Positions 46,364 through 55,024 are shown, numbered from the stretch's first letter. The stretch is DNA of 60,403 bases from Lewinellaceae bacterium (GCA_016711435.1 JADJSY010000092.1:1-60403), one strand, 5' to 3'. The notes: generated by a model from the sequence alone, not told the origin. Program-made: numbers and translations.

Positions 46364-46867
46364 AATCTTAACAACCCGAATCGTTGCACCCGACTGCGAT
46401 TGCCGATCCTGCAATTGTATAAAGTAAACACCCGGTTGCCAGGCGCTACAATCCATCCGGGTATCGGACGGGTTATTTACGGGAAAATCCTGCATGATCA
46501 GACGTCCCAGCATATCGAAAACTTGTGCGCTGAGCAACCCTTCTTTTTCTGTGGAATATCGAAAGTGAATTTCATGGGTCGCGGGATTGGGGTACACTTC
46601 CAAATTCCATTCCGCGAAATCCGGGTGCTGGGTACTCACCGGTCTGTACAGGTCCGGCTGGTGAAAACCCTGGGTAATTTTATTGTTGTTGCCGGAAAGT
46701 GTGAAAATAAACGGCTCCCCAACCGTATAGGCGTAACTGCGTCCGCCTTGTGTTGCCGCTTTACCACTTACACTAATCACCTGGTGGGAAAGGTCTAATT
46801 GAGCAGTACTCGTGTGGGAAAAAAGTAATAAAACAAAAAAAAGTACTGTGTAAAGGAATCGGTTCAT
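46361..46867 (-). CDS. Short secreted protein with type A T9SS sorting domain
   Basis: The ATG at 46867 opens a signal peptide (MNRFLYTVLFFVLLLFSHTSTAQ). The 168-residue product has a short body (HQVISVSGKAATQGGRSY, FTLSGNNNKITQGFHQP) followed by a complete type A sorting domain (LEVYPNPATHEIHFRYS, QVFDMLGRLIMQ, QPGVYFIQLQDR, IRVVKI). The ITQGFHQP phrase is common just before such domains. It is upstream of the S74 fibre gene on the same strand, so the two may form one unit. The body has no recognised domain. Confidence 0.88.
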   Translation of the reverse strand: MNRFLYTVLFFVLLLFSHTSTAQLDLSHQVISVSGKAATQGGRSYAYTVGEPFIFTLSGNNNKITQGFHQPDLYRPVSTQHPDFAEWNLEVYPNPATHEIHFRYSTEKEGLLSAQVFDMLGRLIMQDFPVNNPSDTRMDCSAWQPGVYFIQLQDRQSQSGATIRVVKI

Positions 46868-47006
46868 GGCAATATGGATAAAAAATGAACACAAAGAAAC
46901 AAATCTTTTGTCAGCAGAACGGATAAAATGCGTTTCACTGTCGCGTTGTTGTCATTTGTGCAGACAGATAAACCATTCCACAATAACGAATGTTTCAGTT
47001 GACAAT

Positions 47007-47207
47007 ATGGATGAAAACAACTTTCCTGCCAATATTTCTCCAACCCCTCCATCGCTTGAACTGAAGGAAGGGCTGGACTATTACATCGAAAAGGGACAAT
47101 GGGTATTCACTGAACATTTTCTGCTCCAACGCGGCGATTGTTGTGGAAGCGGTTGCAGGCATTGCCCTTATGGGCGAAGGAATGTGCGGAAGAAAAGAGG
47201 TGTTTAG
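47007..47207 (+). CDS. DUF5522-type small Cys-rich protein
   Basis: From the ATG at 47007 (MDENNFPANISP) the protein has 66 residues. YYIEKGQWVFTEHFLLQRG then CCGSGCRHCPYG is the hallmark of the DUF5522 family, with four Cys that may bind metal. The function is not known. A longer frame starts at 46866 but overlaps the divergent T9SS gene. The TAG stop lies inside the first GTGTTTAG word of the following repeat. Confidence 0.88.
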   Translation: MDENNFPANISPTPPSLELKEGLDYYIEKGQWVFTEHFLLQRGDCCGSGCRHCPYGRRNVRKKRGV

Positions 47208-47504
47208 TGTTTGGTGTTTGGTGTTTGGTGTTTGGTGTTTGGTGTTTGGGGCGCTTTGCGTTTGGCCGCCCCCGCCCCCTGAAGGGCAATGTCATTGACT
47301 TAGCGAAGAGGTGTCATTTGCGACGCAGGAGCAAGTGACATCTCGTAGCGGAAACTTGCTGAAAAACGGCTGTTTCGAGATGACACCTCTTCGTCTGGAG
47401 ATGACACCTCTTCGCTAAGTCAACGACATTGCCCTTCAGGGGTCGGGGGCATGGCCAAACGCGAAGCACCCCCAAACACAAAACCCTAAACACCAAACAC
47501 GAAA
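47203..47504. repeat. Large GTGTTTG heptad inverted repeat with nested GAGGTGTCAT core
   Basis: Seven GTGTTTR words (47203-47250) lead through GGGGCGCTTTGCGTTTGGCC to CCCTGAAGGGCAATGTC and TTAGCGAAGAGGTGTCAT. The right side mirrors this order over about 110 bases, ending in CTAAACACCAAACAC. The centre holds a second unit (GAGCAAGTGACATCTCG ... CGAGATGACACCTC). It separates two convergent genes and fills the 300-base space. Confidence 0.88.
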
Positions 47505-47507
47505 ACA

Positions 47508-48476
47508 CTACCAGACTATGATCGTTCCGGCATAGGCGAGTCCGCCGCCAAAACCGAGCAGCATCACTTTATCACCCCGTTTTACTTTTCCGGAAAGTAT
47601 ACCATTGTTGAGTGCAATGGGAATAGACGCGGAGGAAGTATTTCCGTAATCGACAATACTTTCGAGCACTTTCTCCATCGGGAATCCGGTTTCATTGCAG
47701 ATGGCCTCAATAATGCGCAGATTGGCGCTGTGCGGCACAAACCAGTCGATCTGGTCGAGGGTCAGACCGTTTTTTTCAGCCAGCACCCGCATTTGCTCCG
47801 CCACTTTTATCACGGCCCACTTGAAGACCTTTTTCCCATTCTGCACAATGGTTCTGTTCATTTTAAGCGGTTGACCGTCAATAGTTTCTGCAAACCCGGA
47901 AATGTACAAATCCGGGCCGTTTTCGCCGTTGGCGGCGGTGACGCAATCGCCGATATTACCGGTATCAGCCGCTTCAATCAGCACCGCTCCGGCGCCGTCG
48001 CCGAATAAAACGCAGGAAGTGCGGTCGCTGAAATCGGTGACTTTTGAGAGCGTATCTGCGCCTATAACCAATACTTTTTGATGTGTTCCTGCAGCAATCA
48101 ATCCTTTTGCCAGTACTACCCCATAAGAAAATCCGGCACAAGCGGCATAGGCATCGAAAGCTCCTGCGCGCGGCATATTGAGCCGGTGTTGCACCTGACA
48201 GGCCATACTCGGCATCGGTTGGTCGGGCGTCACGGTAGAAACGATAATCATATCGACATCGTCGAGGTTTACGCGGTATCTTTCCACCATATCCTGCACC
48301 GCTTTGACGCACAAATGGCTTGTAAATTCATCCTGCTCCGTATGGTAACGTGTTTTGATGCCAGTACGCGACTGTATCCACTCATCGGTGGTATCGATCA
48401 AGGTTTCATAGAAGGAGTTGACAACCTTTTTTTCCGGGACGGCCATACCAATAGCACTGAGTCGGGCTTGATTCAT
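47508..48476 (-). CDS. fabH: 3-oxoacyl-ACP synthase III (FabH-like)
   Basis: A 322-residue thiolase-fold enzyme that condenses acetyl-CoA (or a branched acyl-CoA) with malonyl-ACP to start fatty acid synthesis in the cytosol. The catalytic triad is in place: Cys113 in DAYAACAGFSYG, His249 in WFVPHSANLRI and Asn279 in DYGNTSSAS. GFGGGLAYAGT near the end is typical. Since it stands alone and not with plsX or other fab genes, it may be a second FabH copy or serve a side pathway. The stop touches the arm of the preceding repeat. Confidence 0.93.
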   Translation of the reverse strand: MNQARLSAIGMAVPEKKVVNSFYETLIDTTDEWIQSRTGIKTRYHTEQDEFTSHLCVKAVQDMVERYRVNLDDVDMIIVSTVTPDQPMPSMACQVQHRLNMPRAGAFDAYAACAGFSYGVVLAKGLIAAGTHQKVLVIGADTLSKVTDFSDRTSCVLFGDGAGAVLIEAADTGNIGDCVTAANGENGPDLYISGFAETIDGQPLKMNRTIVQNGKKVFKWAVIKVAEQMRVLAEKNGLTLDQIDWFVPHSANLRIIEAICNETGFPMEKVLESIVDYGNTSSASIPIALNNGILSGKVKRGDKVMLLGFGGGLAYAGTIIVW

Positions 48477-48723
48477 ATCTATAACAATTTTTTACCGCGC
48501 TAAAACACACGGAGAATGAAAGCGCTGCAAATAAAATTGTACCGAATCAGCAAAGTATCGGAGAGCAAAAAGGTGCAAATAAGACAGGCAGAGCGCAACA
48601 AAATTAAGCAGAAGTAATGCAGATGAACAAGTAATTTATTCAAAAGTTAAATGAAATAATAAAATTTTAGCAATCTTTTAAATGGGAGAACATGAAATGT
48701 ATAATGCAAAAAAAAGACAAATA

Positions 48724-49506
48724 TCATTTCAAATTAGAAAATGCAACCCGGATGGAGTCTGATATTTTTTTGTACAAATCCTGCCATTCAGGGTGCTGCT
48801 CCAGCAGTTTCAGATGCCGGTCAATCGTGTCTGCATCGCCACGCACAGCAGGACCTGTTTGCATTTTACCCGGTGAATTATGCAGCGCTTTGGCCAGTGT
48901 TTCTTCCATAAGCGGGTGAAGCATTTCAAAAGGCAGGTCTTTTTCCGCCAGTATTTTTTCGGCAATGCTAAAGCAATGGTTGGCAAAATTATTGGCAAAT
49001 ACCGCAGCCATGTGTAGTTGTGCACGTTGCTCATCCGTGACCCGGTACACCAGGTTGCTGATAGTCTTGGCAATTTTTATCAAAAAAAGCCTGTCCGCTT
49101 CCAAGGTCGCATCCACACAAAATGGTATTTTGGACCAAACGGGGCTTCGTTCCATCGAAAAAGTCTGCAAGGGGTAAAAAACGCCATATCGACGAAAAAA
49201 GGGGGATAACACGGAACCGGGCGTACCGCCGGAAGTATGTGTAGCCAGCGTATCGGGCACATGCGGCGCCAGCAAGGCCGCGACATCGTCTATCACGTCG
49301 TCGCGTATCGCCAACAGCAGCCAATCGGCATCTGGCAGCACTTCCGACCAGTCGTCCGACCAGTCCGCCTGTAGCGTTTCTGCCAGGGCACGGGCATGGG
49401 AAGCCGTGCGGCTCAGCACCTGCGAAACAGGCAAACCTTTGGCTTTCAGGCGTTTACCCAAATGACAGGCAATTCTGCCCGAACCGACGAGGACTATTTT
49501 TGGCAT
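48724..49506 (-). CDS. Rossmann-fold/DUF2520 protein
   Basis: A 260-residue cytosolic protein with N-terminal Rossmann motif VLVGSGRIACHLG-like (VLVGSGRIACHLGKRLK), the LLLAIRDDVIDDVA segment, and a C-terminal all-helical DUF2520 domain (AQLHMAAVFANNFANHCFSI; LALHNSPGKMQTGPAVRGD-like). The family resembles pyrroline-5-carboxylate reductase and ketopantoate reductase in fold, and is predicted to be an NAD(P)-dependent oxidoreductase; its substrate is unknown. Confidence 0.9.
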   Translation of the reverse strand: MPKIVLVGSGRIACHLGKRLKAKGLPVSQVLSRTASHARALAETLQADWSDDWSEVLPDADWLLLAIRDDVIDDVAALLAPHVPDTLATHTSGGTPGSVLSPFFRRYGVFYPLQTFSMERSPVWSKIPFCVDATLEADRLFLIKIAKTISNLVYRVTDEQRAQLHMAAVFANNFANHCFSIAEKILAEKDLPFEMLHPLMEETLAKALHNSPGKMQTGPAVRGDADTIDRHLKLLEQHPEWQDLYKKISDSIRVAFSNLK

Positions 49507-49516
49507 AATGATGATT

Positions 49517-49617
49517 GTTGAGGTTGTTGAGAGTTGAGATTGTTGAGGGCCGCTCTGAAAAAGTGAGTTTTGTTTACAGAGCGGCCCTCAACAATCTCAA
49601 CTCTCAACAACCTCAAC
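49517..49617. repeat. TTGTTGAG-word hairpin
   Basis: Arms 49517-49557 and 49577-49617 pair perfectly over 41 bases around a 19-base loop. It separates the DUF2520 gene start from the stop of the metalloprotease gene. Confidence 0.93.
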
Positions 49618-49622
49618 CTTTA

Positions 49623-50699
49623 CTATTTCCCTTTCAACACTTGCTCTATCTCCGTCAGCAGTTGTTTGCCCGCTGCGGAAAACTTTTCCGTCAGGGCCGG
49701 CGATTTCTGGCGCACCATTACGAAGGAAAAATTATCAGCCAGCACTTCGTCGGGGTGAATGATGTAGCCGGTATTATCCCTGATCTGTGCAAAAAAGTCG
49801 GGTTGACTGTCGAGGCTGAGCGTACTGGTAAAGCCGTCTTCCCTGGTCAGAATCTGCCAGGCGCCATCTGCGTTTTGATTAATTTCAAACAGGTTAAATT
49901 CCACGTATCCAAAAAACTCGTCATTCCCCGTCTTATAGCCGGTCTTATTGGCATAAATCACTGGAACAGCCTGTTTCACAGTGCCATCGGATTGTTTCAG
50001 ACTAATTTTTTGTGCGAAATCCACCCCGTCAGGGTTGTGCAAGATGCGTTCGGAAAGTTGTTGGGGCATCCGCAGATTCTGGTATCCAATCGCCTCAAAA
50101 CCAATAAGTTGATACAACTGTGCGCTCTTTTTGGGTTGCAGCCTGGAATAGACATGGAATAGTTCGTGGAACATCGTCGTGGTGAACGGGTTGGTTTTCC
50201 GGGAAACCAGTTCATTGGCCGGAATCACAATACAGTTTTCACGGGTGTACCAAACGCCGTCGCCATAATGTCGGCCTTTTGTTTTGATGAGCAGCAAGGT
50301 GTCGGGGAAAACTCCAGGAGCAACGGCCTCGCTGGTTTTAAACACTTTTTCAATCACCTCAGCCGTAAATTTTGACTCCGCGTGTGAATAATCGGCCACA
50401 TCACTTTTCAAAAATTCGACGTATGCAGGCAGGAAATTTTCCCGGGTATCCGCAGCGCCCAGTTCTTTTTTCATTTGAATAGACATTTCCGCAAGGGTCA
50501 CCTTTTCAAAATATCCGTTGCGTTTATCGTAGGTGATGGCATGCGCCGCCGCAGTGCTGTCCAGCATATAAACGATATGTTTGGCATCGAGCCGCACTTC
50601 TTTCAAAGGCGGTTGCGATTGGCAATTGGTTGTAAGAAAAAGGGCGACAAACAGCAGCAAAATGCTCTGTAATCTGGTTGTAATCAATGAATTATTCAT
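49623..50699 (-). CDS. Lipoprotein with zinc-metalloprotease motif
   Basis: The ATG at 50699 gives a lipoprotein signal (MNNSLITTRLQSILLLFVAL, then FLTTNC) and a 358-residue product. TTMFHELFHVYSR near the middle is an HExxH zinc-protease motif, with FEAIGYQNL about 25 residues on, where a Glu may be the third ligand as in gluzincins. The rest is mixed helix and strand with no family I can name. It may cleave proteins or peptides in the periplasm. It lies 110 bases downstream of the sirtuin gene on the same strand; that gap holds a GAGGTGTCATTG repeat. Confidence 0.75.
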   Translation of the reverse strand: MNNSLITTRLQSILLLFVALFLTTNCQSQPPLKEVRLDAKHIVYMLDSTAAAHAITYDKRNGYFEKVTLAEMSIQMKKELGAADTRENFLPAYVEFLKSDVADYSHAESKFTAEVIEKVFKTSEAVAPGVFPDTLLLIKTKGRHYGDGVWYTRENCIVIPANELVSRKTNPFTTTMFHELFHVYSRLQPKKSAQLYQLIGFEAIGYQNLRMPQQLSERILHNPDGVDFAQKISLKQSDGTVKQAVPVIYANKTGYKTGNDEFFGYVEFNLFEINQNADGAWQILTREDGFTSTLSLDSQPDFFAQIRDNTGYIIHPDEVLADNFSFVMVRQKSPALTEKFSAAGKQLLTEIEQVLKGK

Positions 50700-50717
50700 A
50701 TTTAACTTGTTTTTGTT

Positions 50718-50775
50718 TTTACCGTTTTGAGATGTCACTTGCTCTTCCTCGCAATGACACCTCTTCACTATGGTC
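50718..50775. repeat. GAGGTGTCATTGCGAGG-type dispersed repeat
   Basis: On the minus strand this reads GTGAAGAGGTGTCATTGCGA, then GGAAGAGCAAGTGACATCTC. The same unit, in the other orientation, is the core of the element at 47203-47504. Confidence 0.7.
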
Positions 50776-50809
50776 GCCTGGAGTGATTGACGGGGGACTT
50801 GAGTCACCG

Positions 50810-51499
50810 TCACCCGCTTAATTTTTCCACTAATATCGGCAGCCCTTTGGAAGCAGGTTCGGCAATAACGGTCAAGTTTGGCATCCTTGCCAATTCGGCA
50901 TTTACCTGCGGTCGCGGATCGATGTAATAAAAAGGGATGTTCTGCCGAGCATACATCATTAAACCGGCTGCGGGATACACTTGTAAAGAAGTGCCTACGA
51001 TTAAAAAAATATCAGCCTGCATAGCCATTTCCGCCGCAGTTTCCAGCATCGGTACCGCTTCGCCAAACCAGACGATGTGCGGGCGCAACTGGAATCCGCG
51101 TTCGCAGGTATCGCCCAGGTTAATTTCGGATTCGCAAGGATACACGAGCTGCTCGTAACGCTCCGAACGCACTTTCCGCAATTCGCCGTGCAAATGTAAC
51201 ACACTACTGCTGCCCGCGCGTTCGTGCAAATCATCCACATTCTGTGTAATGACCTGTACCTCAAAATCCCGCTCCAGCGACACCAGTGCCTGGTGGCCTG
51301 TATTCGGTTGTACCTCAAACAGTTGCGCCCGGCGCTGGTTGTAAAACCGCAGCACGAGCTCCGGATTTTTGGCCCAGGCTTCCGGGGTTGCTACATCTTC
51401 AATCCGGTGCTGTTCCCAAAGACCGTCCGCATCGCGAAAGGTGCGGATGCCACTTTCCGCAGATATGCCTGCACCAGTCAGCACCACTAATTTCTTCAT
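50810..51499 (-). CDS. cobB: NAD-dependent deacylase, sirtuin class III
   Basis: A 229-residue cytosolic sirtuin that removes acyl groups from lysines, using NAD+. GAGISAESGIRTFR (residues 9-22) binds NAD; QNVDDLHERAG and catalytic His104 (HLHGEL) follow; VGTSLQVYPAAGL closes the site. Tyr53 and Arg56 (FYNQRR) are the pair that marks preference for succinyl or malonyl lysine in CobB and SIRT5. The four zinc Cys of many sirtuins are not all present (only CESE...DTCE), as in some Bacteroidota members. The metalloprotease lipoprotein gene lies downstream. Confidence 0.93.
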   Translation of the reverse strand: MKKLVVLTGAGISAESGIRTFRDADGLWEQHRIEDVATPEAWAKNPELVLRFYNQRRAQLFEVQPNTGHQALVSLERDFEVQVITQNVDDLHERAGSSSVLHLHGELRKVRSERYEQLVYPCESEINLGDTCERGFQLRPHIVWFGEAVPMLETAAEMAMQADIFLIVGTSLQVYPAAGLMMYARQNIPFYYIDPRPQVNAELARMPNLTVIAEPASKGLPILVEKLSG

Positions 51500-51518
51500 A
51501 GATAGCTATTTATGGATT

Positions 51519-51613
51519 AAATGGCACACGGATTGGACGGATTGGACACGGATTTTTCCCCTCGTAAAGTAGTGTAAAATCCGTGTCCAATCCGTCCAAT
51601 CCGTGTGCCATTT
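51519..51613. repeat. GGATTGGACACGG-word hairpin
   Basis: Arms 51519-51556 and 51576-51613 pair perfectly over 38 bases around a 19-base loop. The right arm ends two bases from the stop codon of the permease gene. The words resemble those of the element at 15631. Confidence 0.93.
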
Positions 51614-51614
51614 A

Positions 51615-53537
51615 TCACGTTTTCGCTAATTTACTATTTCTATATCCATAACTGAAATAAATCGCCAGTCCGATCAACAGCCAGATAAAAAAGCCCATCC
51701 AGCTTTTGGCAGGTATCTGTGCCATCATATAAAAACAAGATACCAGGCCCAGCATTGGAATGAGCGAGAGGTTGTGCCGGAATGCCAGTACCGTCAGCCA
51801 AAGGCATGTGATGATAAACAACCACATCGGTATTTTATGCTGAAACAAGGCCCAGCCGGATTCATACTTGTGTTCATCCGAAACAGGAACCCTGCTGACT
51901 ACTTCGGCGTATTGTTCCTGGTTGAGAGAGGCTAAGTATTCCACCAAATCGCCGTTGGCGTTGGCAAAACCCGCACTGTCACGTTGTAGGAGCATGGTTT
52001 TTGTTTCCGCCACTTCCGTTTCAGACATATTCGCCACCAACATTTCGCCCCCATATATCTGGGGAGCATTGCTGAGCCAGTCTGTCGTATCTTTTTGAAA
52101 ACGGGTGAATAAAAAAGCCGTCATCCCGAGCAGCATCAGCGGAAAAATCCATTTGCCGTTCAGGTAAGGCGTACGGAATTTGCCACGCGGCGCATCGGGT
52201 GTGACCTGCATTTTCAGCACCCCTGCGCATACCAATACGAAGGCAAACAAAGTGCCCATGCTGCACAAGTCGAGTACCGTATCGCTGGGAATAAACAGCA
52301 TCGGTACCACCACAAAAAAGCCGGTGACAATGGTGGCGAAAGCCGGGGTTCGGTATTTGGGGTGAATTTTTGAAAAACGTTTGGGTAAAAGTCCATCGCG
52401 GCTCATGGTCATCCAGATGCGCGGTTGTCCCAGTTGAAACACCAGAAACACCCCGGCCATGGCGACTACCGCACTGACTGCAATGATGCCCGAGAACCAT
52501 TTCAAGTTTATTTTCTGAAAGACATACGCCAGCGGATCATTGACATCCAGCTCTTTATAGTTGACCATTCCGGTCAGCACCAGGGCTATAATGATGTACA
52601 AAACCGTACAAATAATGATGGAATATACCATTGCGCGGGGTAAATCGCGCTGCGGATTCTTGCATTCTTCTGCCGTTGTGGAAAGCGCGTCGAAGCCGAT
52701 GTAGGCGAAAAAAACCGAAGAAACGCCCGCCATTACCCCGCCGAAACCATTGGGTACAAAGGGATGCCAGTTGTCGGTATCGACGTAGCCGGCGCCTACA
52801 ATAATCACCAGCAGCACCACAATCAATTTCAACACCACCATGATATTGCCGGCATTTTTGGATTCCTTGATGCCGATATACACCAGTGCCGTTATCAGGA
52901 TGGACATTACGATAGCCGGTATGTCCAGAATCGCGCGCAAACTCCCCAGACGGGGCGCATTTTCCCAGGCATTCCAGGATTCGCGCGGCGCAGGGGTCAG
53001 ATCGGGCAAGGTGGCGCCGCCTTTCAGCAGCGCTTCAACCGTATTGTGCCCGTCGCGGGCGCTGATGTAATCGATCGTGGCCCATTCGGAAATATGCCAG
53101 CCGGCACTTTCGCACAGGCCCGTAAAATAACCCGACCAGGAAACCGCCACGGTAATATTACCCACGGCGTATTCCATGACCAATGCCCAGCCAATGATCC
53201 AGGCGACCAACTCGCCAAATGCCACATATGAATAGGTGTACGCGCTGCCCGATACCGGTAACAGGGATGCGAATTCGGCATACGCAAATGCCGCAAATCC
53301 ACATGCGACTGCCGTAAAAATGAACAGGAACACCACTGCGGGGCCGCCGTTGTAACTGGCAGAACCGATGGTACTGAAAATGCCGGCTCCAATGATGGCG
53401 GCAATACCCAGCGCGGTCAAATCGCCTACCCGCAGGTTTTTTTCCAGACCGCCGGTACCGTGTATTTCCTCTTGTTGAGCGGCTGAAATGGCGTCGGGGA
53501 CAGATTTTTTTCTAAAAAGATTGGTCAGAAAAGACAT
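51615..53537 (-). CDS. APC-family amino acid permease with C-terminal insert
   Basis: A 640-residue inner-membrane transporter. The hallmark ALGIAAIIGAGIFSTIG (first helix) and FFAYIGFDALSTTAEECKNPQRDLP mark the cationic amino acid transporter branch of the APC superfamily, with about 12 to 14 helices. Unlike ordinary members it has a hydrophilic loop of about 85 residues between two late helices (from TRFQKDTTDWLSNAP to SDEHKYESGWALFQHKIP), probably exposed to the periplasm. Its amino acid is not known. The gene is divergent from the DedA gene. Confidence 0.92.
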   Translation of the reverse strand: MSFLTNLFRKKSVPDAISAAQQEEIHGTGGLEKNLRVGDLTALGIAAIIGAGIFSTIGSASYNGGPAVVFLFIFTAVACGFAAFAYAEFASLLPVSGSAYTYSYVAFGELVAWIIGWALVMEYAVGNITVAVSWSGYFTGLCESAGWHISEWATIDYISARDGHNTVEALLKGGATLPDLTPAPRESWNAWENAPRLGSLRAILDIPAIVMSILITALVYIGIKESKNAGNIMVVLKLIVVLLVIIVGAGYVDTDNWHPFVPNGFGGVMAGVSSVFFAYIGFDALSTTAEECKNPQRDLPRAMVYSIIICTVLYIIIALVLTGMVNYKELDVNDPLAYVFQKINLKWFSGIIAVSAVVAMAGVFLVFQLGQPRIWMTMSRDGLLPKRFSKIHPKYRTPAFATIVTGFFVVVPMLFIPSDTVLDLCSMGTLFAFVLVCAGVLKMQVTPDAPRGKFRTPYLNGKWIFPLMLLGMTAFLFTRFQKDTTDWLSNAPQIYGGEMLVANMSETEVAETKTMLLQRDSAGFANANGDLVEYLASLNQEQYAEVVSRVPVSDEHKYESGWALFQHKIPMWLFIITCLWLTVLAFRHNLSLIPMLGLVSCFYMMAQIPAKSWMGFFIWLLIGLAIYFSYGYRNSKLAKT

Positions 53538-53707
53538 AGGGCAGAAGTGTAAACAAGTGATTTTAGCGGGCCAAAATAGGGCTTTCCCGAAATTTTCTAC
53601 CCTTACTTGAAATAAACTGCATTTATCATTTTGAGAACATAGCGCCCCTGAAAGTCCAATTTTAGGTCCAAAGGCTACTTTATTGAAAAATCAGTGGTTT
53701 TATACCC

Positions 53708-53715
53708 TATTTTTG
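53708..53715 (+). promoter_or_regulatory. -7 box of the dedA-like gene
   Basis: TATTTTTG matches the consensus, 47 bases before the ATG; a TTG at 53683-53685 is at 22-base spacing, longer than usual. Confidence 0.45.
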
Positions 53716-53762
53716 CCCGCTTTTAAACGCATAGTTCACAAAATTATACCCGGTATTTTATC

Positions 53763-54431
53763 ATGCTCGATCTGCTGACGCAATTTATTGACATCATCCG
53801 ACACCTCGATGTGCACCTTGAAAATATCATGCGGGAGTATGAGTTGGCTACTTACCTGATCCTGATGCTGATTATTTTTTGTGAAACGGGGCTGGTGGTA
53901 ACGCCTTTTTTGCCAGGCGATTCGCTACTGTTTGCCGCCGGAGCCATTACCGCTAAAACGGGTATTCTCAATATCTGGCTGCTGATACCGCTGCTGTTTT
54001 TGGCCGCTATTCTCGGCGACAATACCAATTATTTTTTCGGGAAATATATGAGCGACAAGGTTTTCACCCGCGACTACTGGTTTATAAAACGCAAGTACAT
54101 CGATAAAACACAGGATTTTTATGCCAAATACGGCGGGCGCACCCTGATTATTGCGCGTTTTGTACCCATTGTCCGCACATTCGCACCCTTTGTAGCCGGC
54201 GTGGGCAAAATGGCGTACACCCGTTTTATCGGTTTTTGTGTAGCGGGAGGCGTTTTATGGGTGACGGGCCTGACACTGGCCGGCTATTTTCTCGGATCGC
54301 ACCCTTTTGTAAAAGAGAATTTTGAACTGGTCATTTTTGCGGTCATCGGCATTTCAATACTCCCGATTATGGTAGAGTTCGTGCGTATGAAATGGGGCAA
54401 TAAAGAGAAAGGACAAGAGGTAAAACACTGA
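53763..54431 (+). CDS. DedA-family membrane protein
   Basis: A 222-residue inner-membrane protein of the DedA (SNARE-associated/VTT) family. CETGLVVTPFLPGDSLLFAAG and LGDNTNYFFGKYMSDKVF are the conserved re-entrant segments, and GGRTLIIARFVPIVRTFAPFVAGVG carries the essential Arg residues. Relatives flip undecaprenyl phosphate or phospholipids across the membrane; which one applies here is not clear. Its TGA lies inside the first CTGATAACC word of the short repeat that follows. Confidence 0.93.
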   Translation: MLDLLTQFIDIIRHLDVHLENIMREYELATYLILMLIIFCETGLVVTPFLPGDSLLFAAGAITAKTGILNIWLLIPLLFLAAILGDNTNYFFGKYMSDKVFTRDYWFIKRKYIDKTQDFYAKYGGRTLIIARFVPIVRTFAPFVAGVGKMAYTRFIGFCVAGGVLWVTGLTLAGYFLGSHPFVKENFELVIFAVIGISILPIMVEFVRMKWGNKEKGQEVKH

Positions 54432-54462
54432 TAACCAATAACTAATAACGGATAACTACTTA
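54430..54462. repeat. TGATAACC/AATAAC words
   Basis: Four 7- to 8-base words (TGATAACCAATAACTAATAA then CGGATAACTA) run from the dedA-like stop towards the thioesterase start. They match the left part of the element at 18173 in reverse orientation, but no partner arm is nearby. Confidence 0.6.
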
Positions 54463-54469
54463 GTTACCC

Positions 54470-54907
54470 ATGAGTATATTCAGCATACCCGTCTCCCTGC
54501 GCTGGGCCGATCTGGACCCCAATTTCCACCTGCGCCATTCGGTCTATTACGACTTTGCAGCTACGGCCCGTGTCGAGTTCCTGGCGGCCTGCGGCCTCTC
54601 CACCCAGCTGATGATCGAGCAACATTTTGGTCCGATATTGTTCAGAGAAGAAGCCTTGTTTAAAAAAGAGGTGCGCCCGGGCGACGCTTTACACATCACC
54701 GTGATGGTCACCAGATTGCGCAAGGATGCTTCCCGTTTTTCCTTCCGACACGAATTGATCCGCAGCAGCGACAATGCCGTTTGCGCTATCATGAATATCG
54801 ACGGCGCCTGGATCGATACGCAGAAGCGAAAACTCACCGTGCCGCCCCCTTTCGTCATTGAATTGATGGAAAAGGCTGCCCGCTCGGAGGATTTTGAGTG
54901 GGTGTAG
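54470..54907 (+). CDS. Acyl-CoA thioesterase, 4HBT/YbgC family
   Basis: A 145-residue hotdog-fold protein. LRWADLDPNFHLRHSVYYDF has the catalytic Asp of the YbgC/4-hydroxybenzoyl-CoA thioesterase family (usual form RWxDxDxxGHVNNxxY), and EVRPGDALHITV and DGAWIDTQKRKLTVPP follow the pattern. It would hydrolyse acyl-CoA in the cytosol; chain preference unknown. It lies 38 bases after the dedA-like gene, probably in one transcript. Confidence 0.88.
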   Translation: MSIFSIPVSLRWADLDPNFHLRHSVYYDFAATARVEFLAACGLSTQLMIEQHFGPILFREEALFKKEVRPGDALHITVMVTRLRKDASRFSFRHELIRSSDNAVCAIMNIDGAWIDTQKRKLTVPPPFVIELMEKAARSEDFEWV

Positions 54908-54938
54908 ATTAAGTAAAAAGGTTGATAAAGGTTGATAA

Positions 54939-55024
54939 GGGTTTATAAAGGTTGATATACATCCGCTCGAAAAAAGTAAAATCGTTTCATTCCCGAGCGG
55001 ATGTATATCAACCTTTATAAACCC
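54939..55024. repeat. GGTTGATATACATCCGCTCG hairpin, copy 3
   Basis: Arms 54939-54969 and 54994-55024 pair perfectly over 31 bases around a 24-base loop. The inner 20 bases and the loop are nearly identical to the copy at 28903, 26 kb away. Related words extend to 54918 and 55047. It lies between convergent genes. Confidence 0.93.
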
